Source of the DNA: Lactobacillus johnsonii
GTDB taxonomy: Bacteria; Bacillota; Bacilli; Lactobacillales; Lactobacillaceae
Direction of reading: 5' to 3'
Assembly (NCBI RefSeq): GCF_014058685.1
Contig: NZ_CP059055.1
Coordinates: forward strand, 310,001 to 374,000
Length of the DNA stretch: 64,000 nt
This document shows, in pieces, positions 8,375 to 18,087 of this stretch. The position numbers and the translations under genes are program-made. Positions within the stretch are counted from its first letter, which is position 1, and each line of letters begins with the position of its first letter. The notes under the pieces were generated by a model that saw only the letters and a list, made by a program, of their open reading frames with translations, did not search any database and was not told the DNA's origin.

Positions 8375-9504
8375 TGGTTCCAGGAATTCATCGTCCAGCC
8401 GTAGTAAAGGTAAACTTGGGCGCTATTAAAAGAAATCTTGAAAATGAGATGGAGCATCTAGAGCCCGGACAAAAGATGCTTGCAGTTGTAAAAGCTAACG
8501 GTTATGGACACGGTGCAGTAGAAGTAGCTAGAGTTGCAGATAAGGTAGGAGCAGCTGGCTTTTGCGTTGCAATTTTGGACGAAGCATTAGAGTTAAGACG
8601 TGCAGATATTACAAAACCAATTTTAGTTTTAGGTGTTGTTTCTCCGGAATATGCTCCAATTGCTGCTGTAAATAACGTTTCATTGACTGTTCCAAACTTA
8701 GAATGGCTTAAAGAAGCAGAGAAGTACTTAAAAGATGCAAATTTGCAATTGAAGATTCATTTAGGTATTGATTCTGGAATGGGTAGAATCGGATTTAATG
8801 AAGACGCAGACTTTATTGCCGCTAATGAGTTTTTAGAGAATAACGATAATTTCTTTATTGAAGGAATGTTTGCCCATTTTGCTTCTGCTGATAGCAGTGA
8901 TGAAACTTATTTCAAACATCAATGTGAAAAATTTAATCATATGAAGAGCCTGCTTACTGTAAAGCCAAAGTGGATTCATGTTGATAATACGGCCGCAAGT
9001 ATTTTTCATGATGGAATTAAAAGTGATTTAGTTAGATTTGGTATTGGAATTTATGGTTTAAATCCTTCTTCTAATCCTAATTCTCCAGACTTAAAATCAA
9101 ATATTCAGTTAGAACCTGCCTTGTCATTTGAAAGTGAACTGACTCATGTTAAGACAATTCATCAAGGTGATGGTGTTGGATATGGTTCGACCTTTGTTGC
9201 AGATAAAGATACAATTATTGGAACCGTACCCGTTGGTTATGCGGATGGTTTTATTAGAAAATTCCAGGGTTTCAAGATTAAAGTAGGAGATACGTACTGT
9301 CCAATTGTTGGCCGAATTTGTATGGATCAATTTATGGTTAAGATGCCTAAAAAGATGCCAGTAGGGACCAAAGTAACCATCATTTCTTCTAATCCTAATG
9401 ATCAAAATAATATTAAAGCTGCGGCCGATTATGTTGACACAATTCATTATGAAGTTGCTTGCTTATTAAATGATCGTTTACCACGTGTATATTACGAAAA
9501 TTAA
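8374..9504 (+). CDS. alr: Alanine racemase
   Basis: A 376-residue PLP enzyme that converts L-alanine to D-alanine for peptidoglycan and teichoic acid D-alanylation. The PLP lysine is Lys40 in [11 protein letters not shown] and the second catalytic base is Tyr270 in GVGYGST. Length is normal for the family. It is translationally coupled to acpS and followed by a strong terminator. Confidence 0.96.
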   Translation: MVPGIHRPAVVKVNLGAIKRNLENEMEHLEPGQKMLAVVKANGYGHGAVEVARVADKVGAAGFCVAILDEALELRRADITKPILVLGVVSPEYAPIAAVNNVSLTVPNLEWLKEAEKYLKDANLQLKIHLGIDSGMGRIGFNEDADFIAANEFLENNDNFFIEGMFAHFASADSSDETYFKHQCEKFNHMKSLLTVKPKWIHVDNTAASIFHDGIKSDLVRFGIGIYGLNPSSNPNSPDLKSNIQLEPALSFESELTHVKTIHQGDGVGYGSTFVADKDTIIGTVPVGYADGFIRKFQGFKIKVGDTYCPIVGRICMDQFMVKMPKKMPVGTKVTIISSNPNDQNNIKAAADYVDTIHYEVACLLNDRLPRVYYEN

Positions 9505-9508
9505 AAAT

Positions 9509-9547
9509 AAAAGCTTGTTTAACCAATTTGGCTAAACAAGCTTTTTT
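9509..9547. terminator. Bidirectional terminator between alr and the CBS-ACT gene
   Basis: A perfect 13-bp stem (9509-9521 with 9533-9545), with T residues on the plus side and a matching A-run that gives U residues on the minus side. It can serve both converging genes. Confidence 0.9.
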
Positions 9548-9566
9548 ACTATAGTAATCAAGATAA

Positions 9567-10247
9567 TTAGTCTTTTAATTCTCCAGGTTTTTCTGCGCTA
9601 CGGATTGTTAGACCTGATTGAAGATCTTCAATTTCAGCAACAACGAAACCTTTCTTTTCAAGTCGGTTGACGATAGCAGTCATTGTTTCGCGAGAAACAC
9701 CAATAGGAAGAGTAAATAAGTTACGGCGAACTAATTCACCAGTTTTAACATCTAAAGTTAAACAACCGGCAATATTACTATATTTAGAAATAATTTTTGC
9801 CATTTTAACTAAATTACCACGACCATTATCTGAAAGAATAGTCAAAACATAAGAACCATTTTTGATATTCCAAGCATCAGAAAGCATATCTAGTAAACGG
9901 GAGTGAGTCAAAATTCCATAGAAATGGTTTTCTTCATCCAATACAGCAATGTATGGGAGGTCTTTAATATTAAAGAATACACGGAAGAATGGTGAATTTA
10001 CCTTAATTGTTTTGGTAGCGTTTTTAAGCAAGTAAGTTACAGGTAGATTCATGTCGCCGCCTTGAGACTTGTGACGGTAAATGTGCATTTTATAAATGTT
10101 TCCCCGAAAAATGGTTCCTGTATCATCTAAAATAGGGACACAACGAAAGCCGGAGTCTTCTAATATTTTTAATGCTTCGGCAAGAGTAGCTTTTTCGTTG
10201 ACTGTAGTTAAGTAATCTTTTTTATAGACAAGAGATTTAATTAGCAT
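9567..10247 (-). CDS. CBS-CBS-ACT domain protein (possible nucleotide sensor)
   Basis: A 226-residue cytosolic protein with no membrane segment. Two CBS motifs are visible at about residues 8-65 (KATLAEALKILEDSGFRCVPIL) in part and 75-130 (ending FYGILTHSRLLDML), followed by an ACT-like domain from about 135. Listeria CbpA has this architecture and binds cyclic di-AMP, so ligand sensing is a reasonable guess, not a demonstration. ATGGAGG precedes the ATG. It is convergent with alr and separated from ldh by a terminator. Confidence 0.75.
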   Translation of the reverse strand: MLIKSLVYKKDYLTTVNEKATLAEALKILEDSGFRCVPILDDTGTIFRGNIYKMHIYRHKSQGGDMNLPVTYLLKNATKTIKVNSPFFRVFFNIKDLPYIAVLDEENHFYGILTHSRLLDMLSDAWNIKNGSYVLTILSDNGRGNLVKMAKIISKYSNIAGCLTLDVKTGELVRRNLFTLPIGVSRETMTAIVNRLEKKGFVVAEIEDLQSGLTIRSAEKPGELKD

Positions 10248-10280
10248 GATTAGCCTCCATACATCTGAAATTTACAAGCC

Positions 10281-10289
10281 ATTATACCA
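10281..10289 (-). promoter_or_regulatory. Extended −10 of the CBS-ACT gene
   Basis: Read on the minus strand this is TGGTATAAT. No good −35 is seen. Confidence 0.5.
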
Positions 10290-10337
10290 TAGTTTTATAT
10301 AAAAATTAAAGACTGATTAAACAACTTTAATTTAGAA

Positions 10338-10371
10338 AATAAAAGAGCATCCACAAATGTGAATGCTCTCT
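10338..10371 (-). terminator. Terminator of ldh
   Basis: On the minus strand AGAGCATTCACA pairs with TGTGGATGCTCT, with one internal mismatch, and is followed by a T-rich run. Confidence 0.8.
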
Positions 10372-10392
10372 TACAGGAAAAAGTCTTAATTA

Positions 10393-11367
<975 letters not shown>

Positions 11368-11409
11368 CTAATACTTCCTTCCATATTAGTGATTTATTTA
11401 ACAATAACG

Positions 11410-11418
11410 ATTATATCA
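11410..11418 (-). promoter_or_regulatory. Extended −10 promoter of ldh
   Basis: TGATATAAT on the minus strand, about 45 bases before the start codon. The −35 is weak. Confidence 0.5.
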
Positions 11419-11483
11419 TATTGGAATTTAAAAATTAAAAATATAATTTTAAAGATCTAATTAATTATTTGTAAGTAAGCGTG

Positions 11484-11492
11484 TGCTATAAT
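11484..11492 (+). promoter_or_regulatory. Extended −10 promoter of the pth-mfd operon
   Basis: TGCTATAAT, 56 bases before the pth start. It is divergent from the ldh promoter, about 65 bases away. Confidence 0.55.
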
Positions 11493-11548
11493 CTCAAGAG
11501 CAATAAGCAGATTTAGAATGAAATATTTATCAAAGAGGATGAAAAAGA

Positions 11549-12106
11549 ATGAAGTTAATTGCAGGTTTAGGAAATCCAGGTAGAAAATATGATCAGACTA
11601 AGCATAATACAGGTTTTATGGCATTAGATCATTATTTAGAGAAAAATGGTTTAACTCTAGATAAGAATAAGTTTGACGGCTTATGGACAAAACAAAATAT
11701 CAATGGTGAAGATGTGATTTTTCTTGAACCACAGACTTTTATGAACGATTCGGGAAAATCAATCGCGCAAGTAGCTAATTTCTTTAAAATTAAGCCTGAA
11801 GATATTTTAGTTATTCATGATGATATGGACATGCCAATTGGAAAGATTAGAATTCGTGCAAATGGTAAATCAGGAGGTCATAATGGAATTAAGAGCATTA
11901 TGGCTTGCTTAGGAACGAACAATTTTAATCGATTAAAAATTGGAATTCGTCATCCTGAAAACGAAAGTGTTGTTTCTTGGGTATTAAGTCCCTTTAATAA
12001 TGACCAGCAAAAACTGATGGATGCAGCTTTTGAGACTAGTGAGAATGTCATTAATGATTTTATTAAAGGGAAGAACGCCCAATATTTAATGAATCAGTAT
12101 AATTAG
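11549..12106 (+). CDS. pth: Peptidyl-tRNA hydrolase
   Basis: A 185-residue enzyme that frees tRNAs from prematurely released peptidyl-tRNA. GLGNPGRKYDQTKHNTGF at the N-terminus holds the catalytic His19. The later HDDMDMPIGKIRI and GGHNGIKSI segments are also conserved. GAGGATG precedes the ATG. It is followed after one base by mfd, as in many Firmicutes. Confidence 0.96.
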   Translation: MKLIAGLGNPGRKYDQTKHNTGFMALDHYLEKNGLTLDKNKFDGLWTKQNINGEDVIFLEPQTFMNDSGKSIAQVANFFKIKPEDILVIHDDMDMPIGKIRIRANGKSGGHNGIKSIMACLGTNNFNRLKIGIRHPENESVVSWVLSPFNNDQQKLMDAAFETSENVINDFIKGKNAQYLMNQYN

Positions 12107-12107
12107 A

Positions 12108-15100
12108 ATGAACATTACAGAGTTAATAAAAAAAGATAAAGAGTTAAATAATTTTATTGAAAAAGCTCCAGTAGAAAAAAGATCACTTTTAACTGGAGTA
12201 AATTCAGGTGCTTTTGCTGCTGTACTGATGCAAATGCTAAAAGTTTGGCAGCAGCCATTGATTTTAGTTGAAGATAATGAAGAAAAGGCGCAGACGCTTT
12301 TAGATGAATTGGGAAACTTATTGCCTGATGATATGGTATTTAGTTTTCCAGTTGATGCTACAATTGCTACCCAAACGGCTATTGCATCTCCGGACGAACT
12401 TAGTCAAAGATTGCAGACCTTAGAGTTTTTAGCTGAAAAGAGAGCGGGGATTGTTGTAGTAACGCCTCAAGCTTTACAGTATAAGTTGAGTGATCCGAGA
12501 GATTTTACTAAGGCAAAAAAGATATTTAAGCCTGAGGCAGAATTCGACTTAGATAAGTTAACTGAATGGCTTACGCAGGCAGGCTACCGCAGAGAAAGCA
12601 TTGTAGCCCGTCCTGGAGAATTTGCTCGTCGAGGAGATATTCTTGATATTTATCCTTTGGATCAAGAGAATCCGATTCGAATTGAATTCTTTGGGGATGA
12701 AGTTGATACCGTAAAGGAGTTTGATTCAGCTACACAGCGTAGTTTAGAAGAAAAAGACAGTATCTCAATTGGCCCAGCTCTAGATCGAGTATTTTCACCA
12801 CATAATTTTCAAGAAGCGGTAGAAAAAATAAAGCAGGATATGAGCGAATCAATTGCTGAAGAAGAGAGCGTTAAAAATCATTTTGTTAAGGCAATTGATC
12901 TATTAGAAGCTGGTGGTTTGCCAGATAACTATGCCTTTTTAATTGATTATTTACTTCCGCGATCTTTTAATTTAATTGATTATTTAGATAAAGATGGCTT
13001 ATTACTATTTGATGATTGGCAGTCCATAAAAAAGAATGTAGCTGATGTGGATGCTCAAAATGAAGCTTTTATTTCCGAAGAAATAAAAGCCGGAGCAATG
13101 CTGAATATTCAAAAATTACGCCATAGTTTTGAGCGAGTTGTTCAAAAATCAAAGCAAGCTCAGATTTTATTCTCGCTTTTCCAAAAAGGAATGGGCCGAT
13201 TAAAATTTGATCAAATTCTTAACTTTACCACACGAGAAGTTCAACAGTTCTTTAGTCAAATGCCTTTGATTAAAAGTGAGCTAATACGATTTTCTAATGA
13301 AGAAAATACAGTTATCTTGCAAGCTGATTCGGAAACTCGTGCCAAGCAAATCGCTCAAAATTTAGTTGATTATGGTGTTGATATTCCGGTTGTAAAAGCA
13401 GATCAACTTTTATCAAATAAAGCTCAAATAACTGTAGGTAATTTTGCACATGGTTTTGCTTTACCTAGTTTAGATTTGGTTTATTTAACTGAGCGAGAAT
13501 TATTCAATCAAAGACCACATCACCGCAAACGTGTTAAAACTCTTGAAAATGCTCAACGGTTAAGAAACTATAATGAATTAAAACCAGGCGATTATGTTGT
13601 TCATGTCAATCATGGTATTGGACGGTTTGAAGGAATTAAAACATTAGATGTAGATGGTAAAAAACGTGACTATATCACTATTACTTATCAACATCATGAT
13701 CAGCTATTTGTCCCTGCTGACCAATTAGGTTTAGTACAAAAATATGTGGCTTCTGAAGGCAGAGTTCCTCATATTAATAAATTGGGAAGCTCTGAGTGGA
13801 CTAAGACTAAAAAACGGGTTCAGTCAAAAGTTGAAGATATCGCAGATGATTTGATTGAACTGTACGCAAAACGTGAATCTGAAAAAGGATTTGCTTTCAG
13901 TCCAGATGATGATTTACAAAAAGAATTTGAAGATGCTTTTCCATATCCTGAAACTCCAGATCAGCTTCGTTCAATTAGAGAAATTAAGGCTGATATGGAA
14001 AGTCCGAAGCCAATGGATCGACTTTTAGTGGGAGATGTAGGCTTTGGTAAAACTGAAGTTGCCTTGAGAGCCGCTTTTAAAGCAATTCGGGATGGAAAAC
14101 AAGTTGCCTTTTTAGCTCCAACTACTATTTTGGCGCAACAACATTTTGAGACCATGCAAGACCGCTTTAAAGATTTTCCAGTCAATTGTGCGCTTTTATC
14201 ACGTTTTCAAACTCCTGCTGAAGTGAAGGAGATAGTTGAAGGTGTAAAAAGTGGCAAGATTGATATGGTCGTTGGAACACACCGCTTGCTCTCAAAAGAT
14301 GTCCAATTTAAAGACCTAGGCTTGTTAATTATTGATGAAGAACAGCGATTTGGAGTTAAGCATAAGGAAAGGCTAAAAGAATTAAAAGCCAATATCGATG
14401 TTTTGACTTTGACTGCTACTCCAATCCCTCGTACTTTACATATGTCGATGGTAGGAGTACGAGATCTTTCAGTGATGGAAACGCCACCTACTAACCGTTA
14501 TCCAATTCAAACTTATGTTATGGAGGAGATGCCAAGTATTGTTCGTGAGGCAGTCCTTAGAGAAATGAAGCGTAATGGGCAAGTATTTTTCTTACATAAT
14601 CGGATTGATGATATCGATAAAGTTGTTAGCCAATTAGAGGAACTGATTCCAGAAGCCAAAATTGAATATATTCATGGTCGCATGAGTGAAAACCAAATGG
14701 AAGATATTATGTATCGTTTTTCAAAAAACGAATTTGATATCTTGGTAACAACAACAATTATTGAAACGGGCGTTGATATGCCAAATGTTAATACTATGAT
14801 TGTTGAAGATGCAGATCATTATGGATTAAGTCAGCTATATCAATTACGTGGTCGAATAGGCAGAAGTGCCCGTTTAGCCTATGCCTATTTCCTTTATCAA
14901 CCAAATAAAGTCTTAACTGAAATTGGTGAAAAACGGCTTAGTGCAATCCGCGACTTTACTGAATTAGGATCCGGCTTTAAAATTGCCATGCGTGATTTAT
15001 CAATTAGAGGGGCCGGTAATATGCTTGGAAAACAGCAGCATGGCTTCATTGATAGTGTTGGCTATGATTTATATGCCCAAATGTTAGACGAAGCAATTAA

Positions 15101-15605
15101 GAAACGTAAAGGTAAAAAAGTTGTGGTTAAATCTAATGCAGAAGTTCAATTTAATTTGGAAGCATATATTCCCGATGATTATATTGCAGATCAAGAGCAA
15201 AAAATTGAGTTCTATAAGAAAATTAAGGGGATCAATGATCAAAAAGAGGCGGACAATATCGCAGATGAATTAATTGATCGCTTTGGTGATTATCCACTTG
15301 CTGTAGAAAATCTTTTGAATGTATCTACAGTTAAGGCAGATGCAGATTTAGCTCAAGTTGTATCTCTTACTCAAAAATCAAATGATAAGTTGCAAGTCAT
15401 TTTTAATAATCAGGCTAGTGAGGAATTAGAAGGGCCAAATATTTTTAAGGCCCTAGAACATGTATCCCTAAGAGCACGAATTACTATGGATCCGCAAAAG
15501 AGATTGAACGTAATGCTTGAGCTTGAGAAAAATATGAGTACTAGACAATTATTTAATGAGCTTCATACATTCTTAGAAGCAGCTAGTGAGATTGTTCAAA
15601 AATAA
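12108..15605 (+). CDS. mfd: Transcription-repair coupling factor Mfd
   Basis: A 1165-residue ATP-dependent translocase that removes RNA polymerase stalled at DNA lesions and recruits UvrA. It has the UvrB-like N-terminal region, a CarD-type RNAP-interaction domain (NELKPGDYVVHVNHGIGRFEG, about 490), Walker A GDVGFGKTEVA (about 641), the DEEQ box in IIDEEQRFGVKHKERL, and a TRCF domain at the C-terminus. No separate Shine-Dalgarno is seen: the ATG follows the pth stop by one base, so it probably depends on translational coupling. Confidence 0.96.
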   Translation: MNITELIKKDKELNNFIEKAPVEKRSLLTGVNSGAFAAVLMQMLKVWQQPLILVEDNEEKAQTLLDELGNLLPDDMVFSFPVDATIATQTAIASPDELSQRLQTLEFLAEKRAGIVVVTPQALQYKLSDPRDFTKAKKIFKPEAEFDLDKLTEWLTQAGYRRESIVARPGEFARRGDILDIYPLDQENPIRIEFFGDEVDTVKEFDSATQRSLEEKDSISIGPALDRVFSPHNFQEAVEKIKQDMSESIAEEESVKNHFVKAIDLLEAGGLPDNYAFLIDYLLPRSFNLIDYLDKDGLLLFDDWQSIKKNVADVDAQNEAFISEEIKAGAMLNIQKLRHSFERVVQKSKQAQILFSLFQKGMGRLKFDQILNFTTREVQQFFSQMPLIKSELIRFSNEENTVILQADSETRAKQIAQNLVDYGVDIPVVKADQLLSNKAQITVGNFAHGFALPSLDLVYLTERELFNQRPHHRKRVKTLENAQRLRNYNELKPGDYVVHVNHGIGRFEGIKTLDVDGKKRDYITITYQHHDQLFVPADQLGLVQKYVASEGRVPHINKLGSSEWTKTKKRVQSKVEDIADDLIELYAKRESEKGFAFSPDDDLQKEFEDAFPYPETPDQLRSIREIKADMESPKPMDRLLVGDVGFGKTEVALRAAFKAIRDGKQVAFLAPTTILAQQHFETMQDRFKDFPVNCALLSRFQTPAEVKEIVEGVKSGKIDMVVGTHRLLSKDVQFKDLGLLIIDEEQRFGVKHKERLKELKANIDVLTLTATPIPRTLHMSMVGVRDLSVMETPPTNRYPIQTYVMEEMPSIVREAVLREMKRNGQVFFLHNRIDDIDKVVSQLEELIPEAKIEYIHGRMSENQMEDIMYRFSKNEFDILVTTTIIETGVDMPNVNTMIVEDADHYGLSQLYQLRGRIGRSARLAYAYFLYQPNKVLTEIGEKRLSAIRDFTELGSGFKIAMRDLSIRGAGNMLGKQQHGFIDSVGYDLYAQMLDEAIKKRKGKKVVVKSNAEVQFNLEAYIPDDYIADQEQKIEFYKKIKGINDQKEADNIADELIDRFGDYPLAVENLLNVSTVKADADLAQVVSLTQKSNDKLQVIFNNQASEELEGPNIFKALEHVSLRARITMDPQKRLNVMLELEKNMSTRQLFNELHTFLEAASEIVQK

Positions 15606-15621
15606 GGAGAGAAAGAAAGTA

Positions 15622-15864
15622 ATGAGAATCGATAAGTTTTTAAAGGTATCTAGATTAGTTAAAAGACGTACTGTTGCTAAAGAAATGGCTGATCAAGGAC
15701 GAGTAAAAGTTAATGACCGAGTAGTAAAATCTAGCTATGATGTTAAACTGGGTGATGTTATTGAAATCGGATTCGGTACAAAACAATTAAAAGCTCGTGT
15801 ACTTGACTTAAGAGAAACAACTAAGAAGGCAGAAGCCAGTGACTTGTATGAGCTAATTGATTAA
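15622..15864 (+). CDS. rqcP: S4-domain RNA-binding protein RqcP (YabO)
   Basis: An 80-residue protein made almost entirely of one S4 domain (MRIDKFLKVSRLVKRRT ... GRVKVNDR). In Bacillus the homologue YabO/RqcP helps RqcH add alanine tails to stalled nascent chains on 50S subunits. I start at the ATG preceded by AAGGAG; an upstream TTG-frame extension overlaps mfd and lacks conservation. Its place between mfd and divIC is the same as in Bacillus. Confidence 0.88.
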   Translation: MRIDKFLKVSRLVKRRTVAKEMADQGRVKVNDRVVKSSYDVKLGDVIEIGFGTKQLKARVLDLRETTKKAEASDLYELID

Positions 15865-15904
15865 TGACAAGGGAAGAGTAAGGTGTTATATTAATACCAA
15901 GTGG

Positions 15905-15913
15905 TGATATAAT
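15905..15913 (+). promoter_or_regulatory. Extended −10 promoter of divIC
   Basis: TGATATAAT, 40 bases upstream of the start codon. The −35 is weak. Confidence 0.45.
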
Positions 15914-15952
15914 TAAGATTTAGAATATTAACGAAAAGGCAGGGACATCCGT

Positions 15953-16330
15953 ATGCAGAGAGGGCCACGACTTTATAATGCCTTAAGCGATGAAGAACGC
16001 CTAGCACGTTTGCGACGTAAAGCAGCTAGAAAAGAAAAAGAGGTTCATCGCGTAAGGAAGAACCGAATTATTGCTTGTTTTGCAATTGCAATTTTAATTT
16101 TTGGGCTGCAACTAATTATGGTTCATGTGCAAACTGGTAGAATTAATAGTCAAATTCAAACTAATAAAGCAGAGTTAAACCAGGTTAACAAAACCAATAA
16201 AAAATTAAAATCACAGGTTGCAGACTTAAAAGATCCTGATTATGTGGCTAAAGTAATTCGCTATAAGTTCTATTATTCTAAATCTGGTGAATCAATTTAT
16301 ACTCTTCCTGAAAAAGAGGAGGATTATTAG
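15953..16330 (+). CDS. divIC: Septum formation protein DivIC (FtsB family)
   Basis: A 125-residue bitopic protein: basic cytoplasmic N-terminus, one membrane segment (about residues 43-62), then an extracellular coiled coil (QIQTNKAELNQVNKTNKKL) and the family motif DPDYVAKVIRYKFYY. It acts with DivIB and FtsL in the divisome. The last base of its stop is the first base of the GTG of the S1 gene. Confidence 0.9.
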   Translation: MQRGPRLYNALSDEERLARLRRKAARKEKEVHRVRKNRIIACFAIAILIFGLQLIMVHVQTGRINSQIQTNKAELNQVNKTNKKLKSQVADLKDPDYVAKVIRYKFYYSKSGESIYTLPEKEEDY

Positions 16331-16686
16331 TGAAATTTCCAATTGGATTAAGGCTCAATGCTAAAGTGAATAATATTACTAAACTTGGGATTTTTGTAAC
16401 TTTACCACATCGACATCATGGTTTGATTTTCCATAAAGACTTCGGTGATAAGTGGGAAAGTGCTAAAAAGAAGTATAGTGTTGGAGACGAAATCCGTGTT
16501 GTTGTGATCAATAATCATGAAGGAAAAATTTCTCTATCATTGAGTCAGGTAAATAATTCTGATTTAGTTGATCCAACTAATGAATTTAAAGATAGCAAAG
16601 ATTTTACTCCACTAGCTAAATTATTAGAGAAATCTACTGATAAAATAGCTAATTTAAAAAATCAATTGAATTTAAGTGACCGGTAG
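16330..16686 (+). CDS. S1-domain RNA-binding protein (YabR / GSP13-like)
   Basis: A 118-residue protein with one S1 domain (about 5-75, including GIFVTLPHRHHGLIF and GKISLSLSQ) and a polar tail. Homologues bind ribosomes or mRNA and include Bacillus YabR and CvfC/CvfD-type regulators. The GTG start is coupled to the divIC stop. Its own stop codon lies inside a terminator hairpin. Confidence 0.82.
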   Translation: MKFPIGLRLNAKVNNITKLGIFVTLPHRHHGLIFHKDFGDKWESAKKKYSVGDEIRVVVINNHEGKISLSLSQVNNSDLVDPTNEFKDSKDFTPLAKLLEKSTDKIANLKNQLNLSDR

Positions 16687-16699
16687 GGGTCACTTTTTT
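16674..16699 (+). terminator. Terminator overlapping the end of the S1 gene
   Basis: AAGTGACC (16674-16681) pairs with GGTCACTT (16688-16695) and is followed by T residues. The stop codon of the S1 gene forms part of the loop. Confidence 0.75.
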
Positions 16700-16708
16700 A
16701 ATCTAAAA

Positions 16709-18004
16709 ATGACAAAATTTACAACTTTTTTTACTGAAAATAATATTGAAATAAAAAATAAAAAATTTTTACTGGCTGCAAGTGGCGGTCCAGATTCAGT
16801 AGCGTTGCTGAAGATGCTGTTTAATTTTTTACCTAATCCATCTGAACAATTGATTGTTGCACATTTGGACCACTGTCTAAGAGATGATAGCTTTTTAGAA
16901 AGCCAACTTTTACAAAGATTAACTTCAGCCCTTAAAGTAAAGCTAGTAGAAAAAAAGTGGCCAGTTGAACTTCATCCGCAAGCTGGGGTTGAAGCAAAAG
17001 CCAGAGAGTACCGTTATGCATTCCTGGCAAAGGTTGGAAGAAAGTATCAAACTGATTATCTTTTAACAGCACATCACGGGGATGATTTAATTGAAAATAT
17101 TTTATTGAAGTTTATTCGCTCTGGGGATGTAGCTGAAATGAATAGTCTTCAAATTGTGGGAAATCTCGGTTCAATGAAATTGTTGCGCCCTTTAGTTAAA
17201 TATTCTAAAGATGAATTATTGAAATATGATAAGGACCACCATCTTGATTTCATTGAAGATAAAACTAATTTTGAAGATGACACTTTAAGAAATCGTTTGA
17301 GACATTATGTTGTTCCATTATTAAAGAAAGAGACAAGTCATCTAGTTAAAAATGCTAACCACTTTAGTGAGAGTGTAGCGTTACTTTCAAAGTGTCAGAG
17401 TGATCTCTTTGATAGTTTACCTTCTCCAATAAATTTTAGTAAAGCACTACGGGGTAAAAAGGAAGATATAGCTCGGTTAAATACACATGAAGCGGCAGCT
17501 TTTTTTGATTATTTAATCTATAAAAAGTGGCATCAAAGAATCCATTTTGATGAAATTGACTTGAATAAAAATGTGATTTTCAATAAAGAAAATTTTCAAT
17601 TGCTTTTTTATCAAAAATATTACTATTTGATTAATAGAAATGAATTAGCTGTAATTGATCCTAAAAGAAAACTAGTTAAATTAAATGAAAAATTTTCTTT
17701 TAACGGAAAAAAATATTTAATTACCCAGGATGAAAAGTCACAAAAATTGGCTGGTTATTTTTATGGCGAAAAAGCAAAGTATTTAGAGGTAGGGAGCTTG
17801 CCACAAGGTAGTACATTAAAGTTAGCTACAGGAAAACAAACTAAGGCTAAGAAAAAATTTGCTGAAAATGGGATTCCTTTAGCTTTAAGGCCGTATTGTT
17901 TGACAGTCTGGCAAGAGGAAAATCCAGTCTATGTTGAAAGTGTTTATCAAAATCAAGAATATAACCCCAATTTTATACGCTATAATGTATATATTTATTT
18001 TTAA
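16709..18004 (+). CDS. tilS: tRNA(Ile)-lysidine synthase
   Basis: A 431-residue N-type ATP pyrophosphatase that converts C34 of the AUA-reading tRNA-Ile to lysidine. The PP-loop SGGPDSVALL lies near residue 24, and HHGDDLIENILLKFIRSG is the second family motif. The start is the ATG at 16709. A GTG 33 bases upstream is in frame but falls inside a terminator hairpin. Neither start has a recognisable Shine-Dalgarno. hpt, which follows tilS in many Firmicutes, is not present before ftsH. Confidence 0.92.
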   Translation: MTKFTTFFTENNIEIKNKKFLLAASGGPDSVALLKMLFNFLPNPSEQLIVAHLDHCLRDDSFLESQLLQRLTSALKVKLVEKKWPVELHPQAGVEAKAREYRYAFLAKVGRKYQTDYLLTAHHGDDLIENILLKFIRSGDVAEMNSLQIVGNLGSMKLLRPLVKYSKDELLKYDKDHHLDFIEDKTNFEDDTLRNRLRHYVVPLLKKETSHLVKNANHFSESVALLSKCQSDLFDSLPSPINFSKALRGKKEDIARLNTHEAAAFFDYLIYKKWHQRIHFDEIDLNKNVIFNKENFQLLFYQKYYYLINRNELAVIDPKRKLVKLNEKFSFNGKKYLITQDEKSQKLAGYFYGEKAKYLEVGSLPQGSTLKLATGKQTKAKKKFAENGIPLALRPYCLTVWQEENPVYVESVYQNQEYNPNFIRYNVYIYF

Positions 18005-18039
18005 GTTTATGCAAAGTTCTATGGTAAAAGCATAATTTG

Positions 18040-18048
18040 TGGTAAAAT
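18040..18048 (+). promoter_or_regulatory. Extended −10 promoter of ftsH
   Basis: TGGTAAAAT, 39 bases before the ftsH start. No CIRCE element or CtsR heptad repeat is visible beside it. Confidence 0.45.
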
Positions 18049-18087
18049 CGTTGGAGTAATTCCAAGAAGTGTCGCGGAGGTTAATAG

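Noticed and set aside
9124-9447. 107-codon minus-strand open frame in alr
   Set aside because: Antisense to the conserved catalytic half of alanine racemase; no independent signals.
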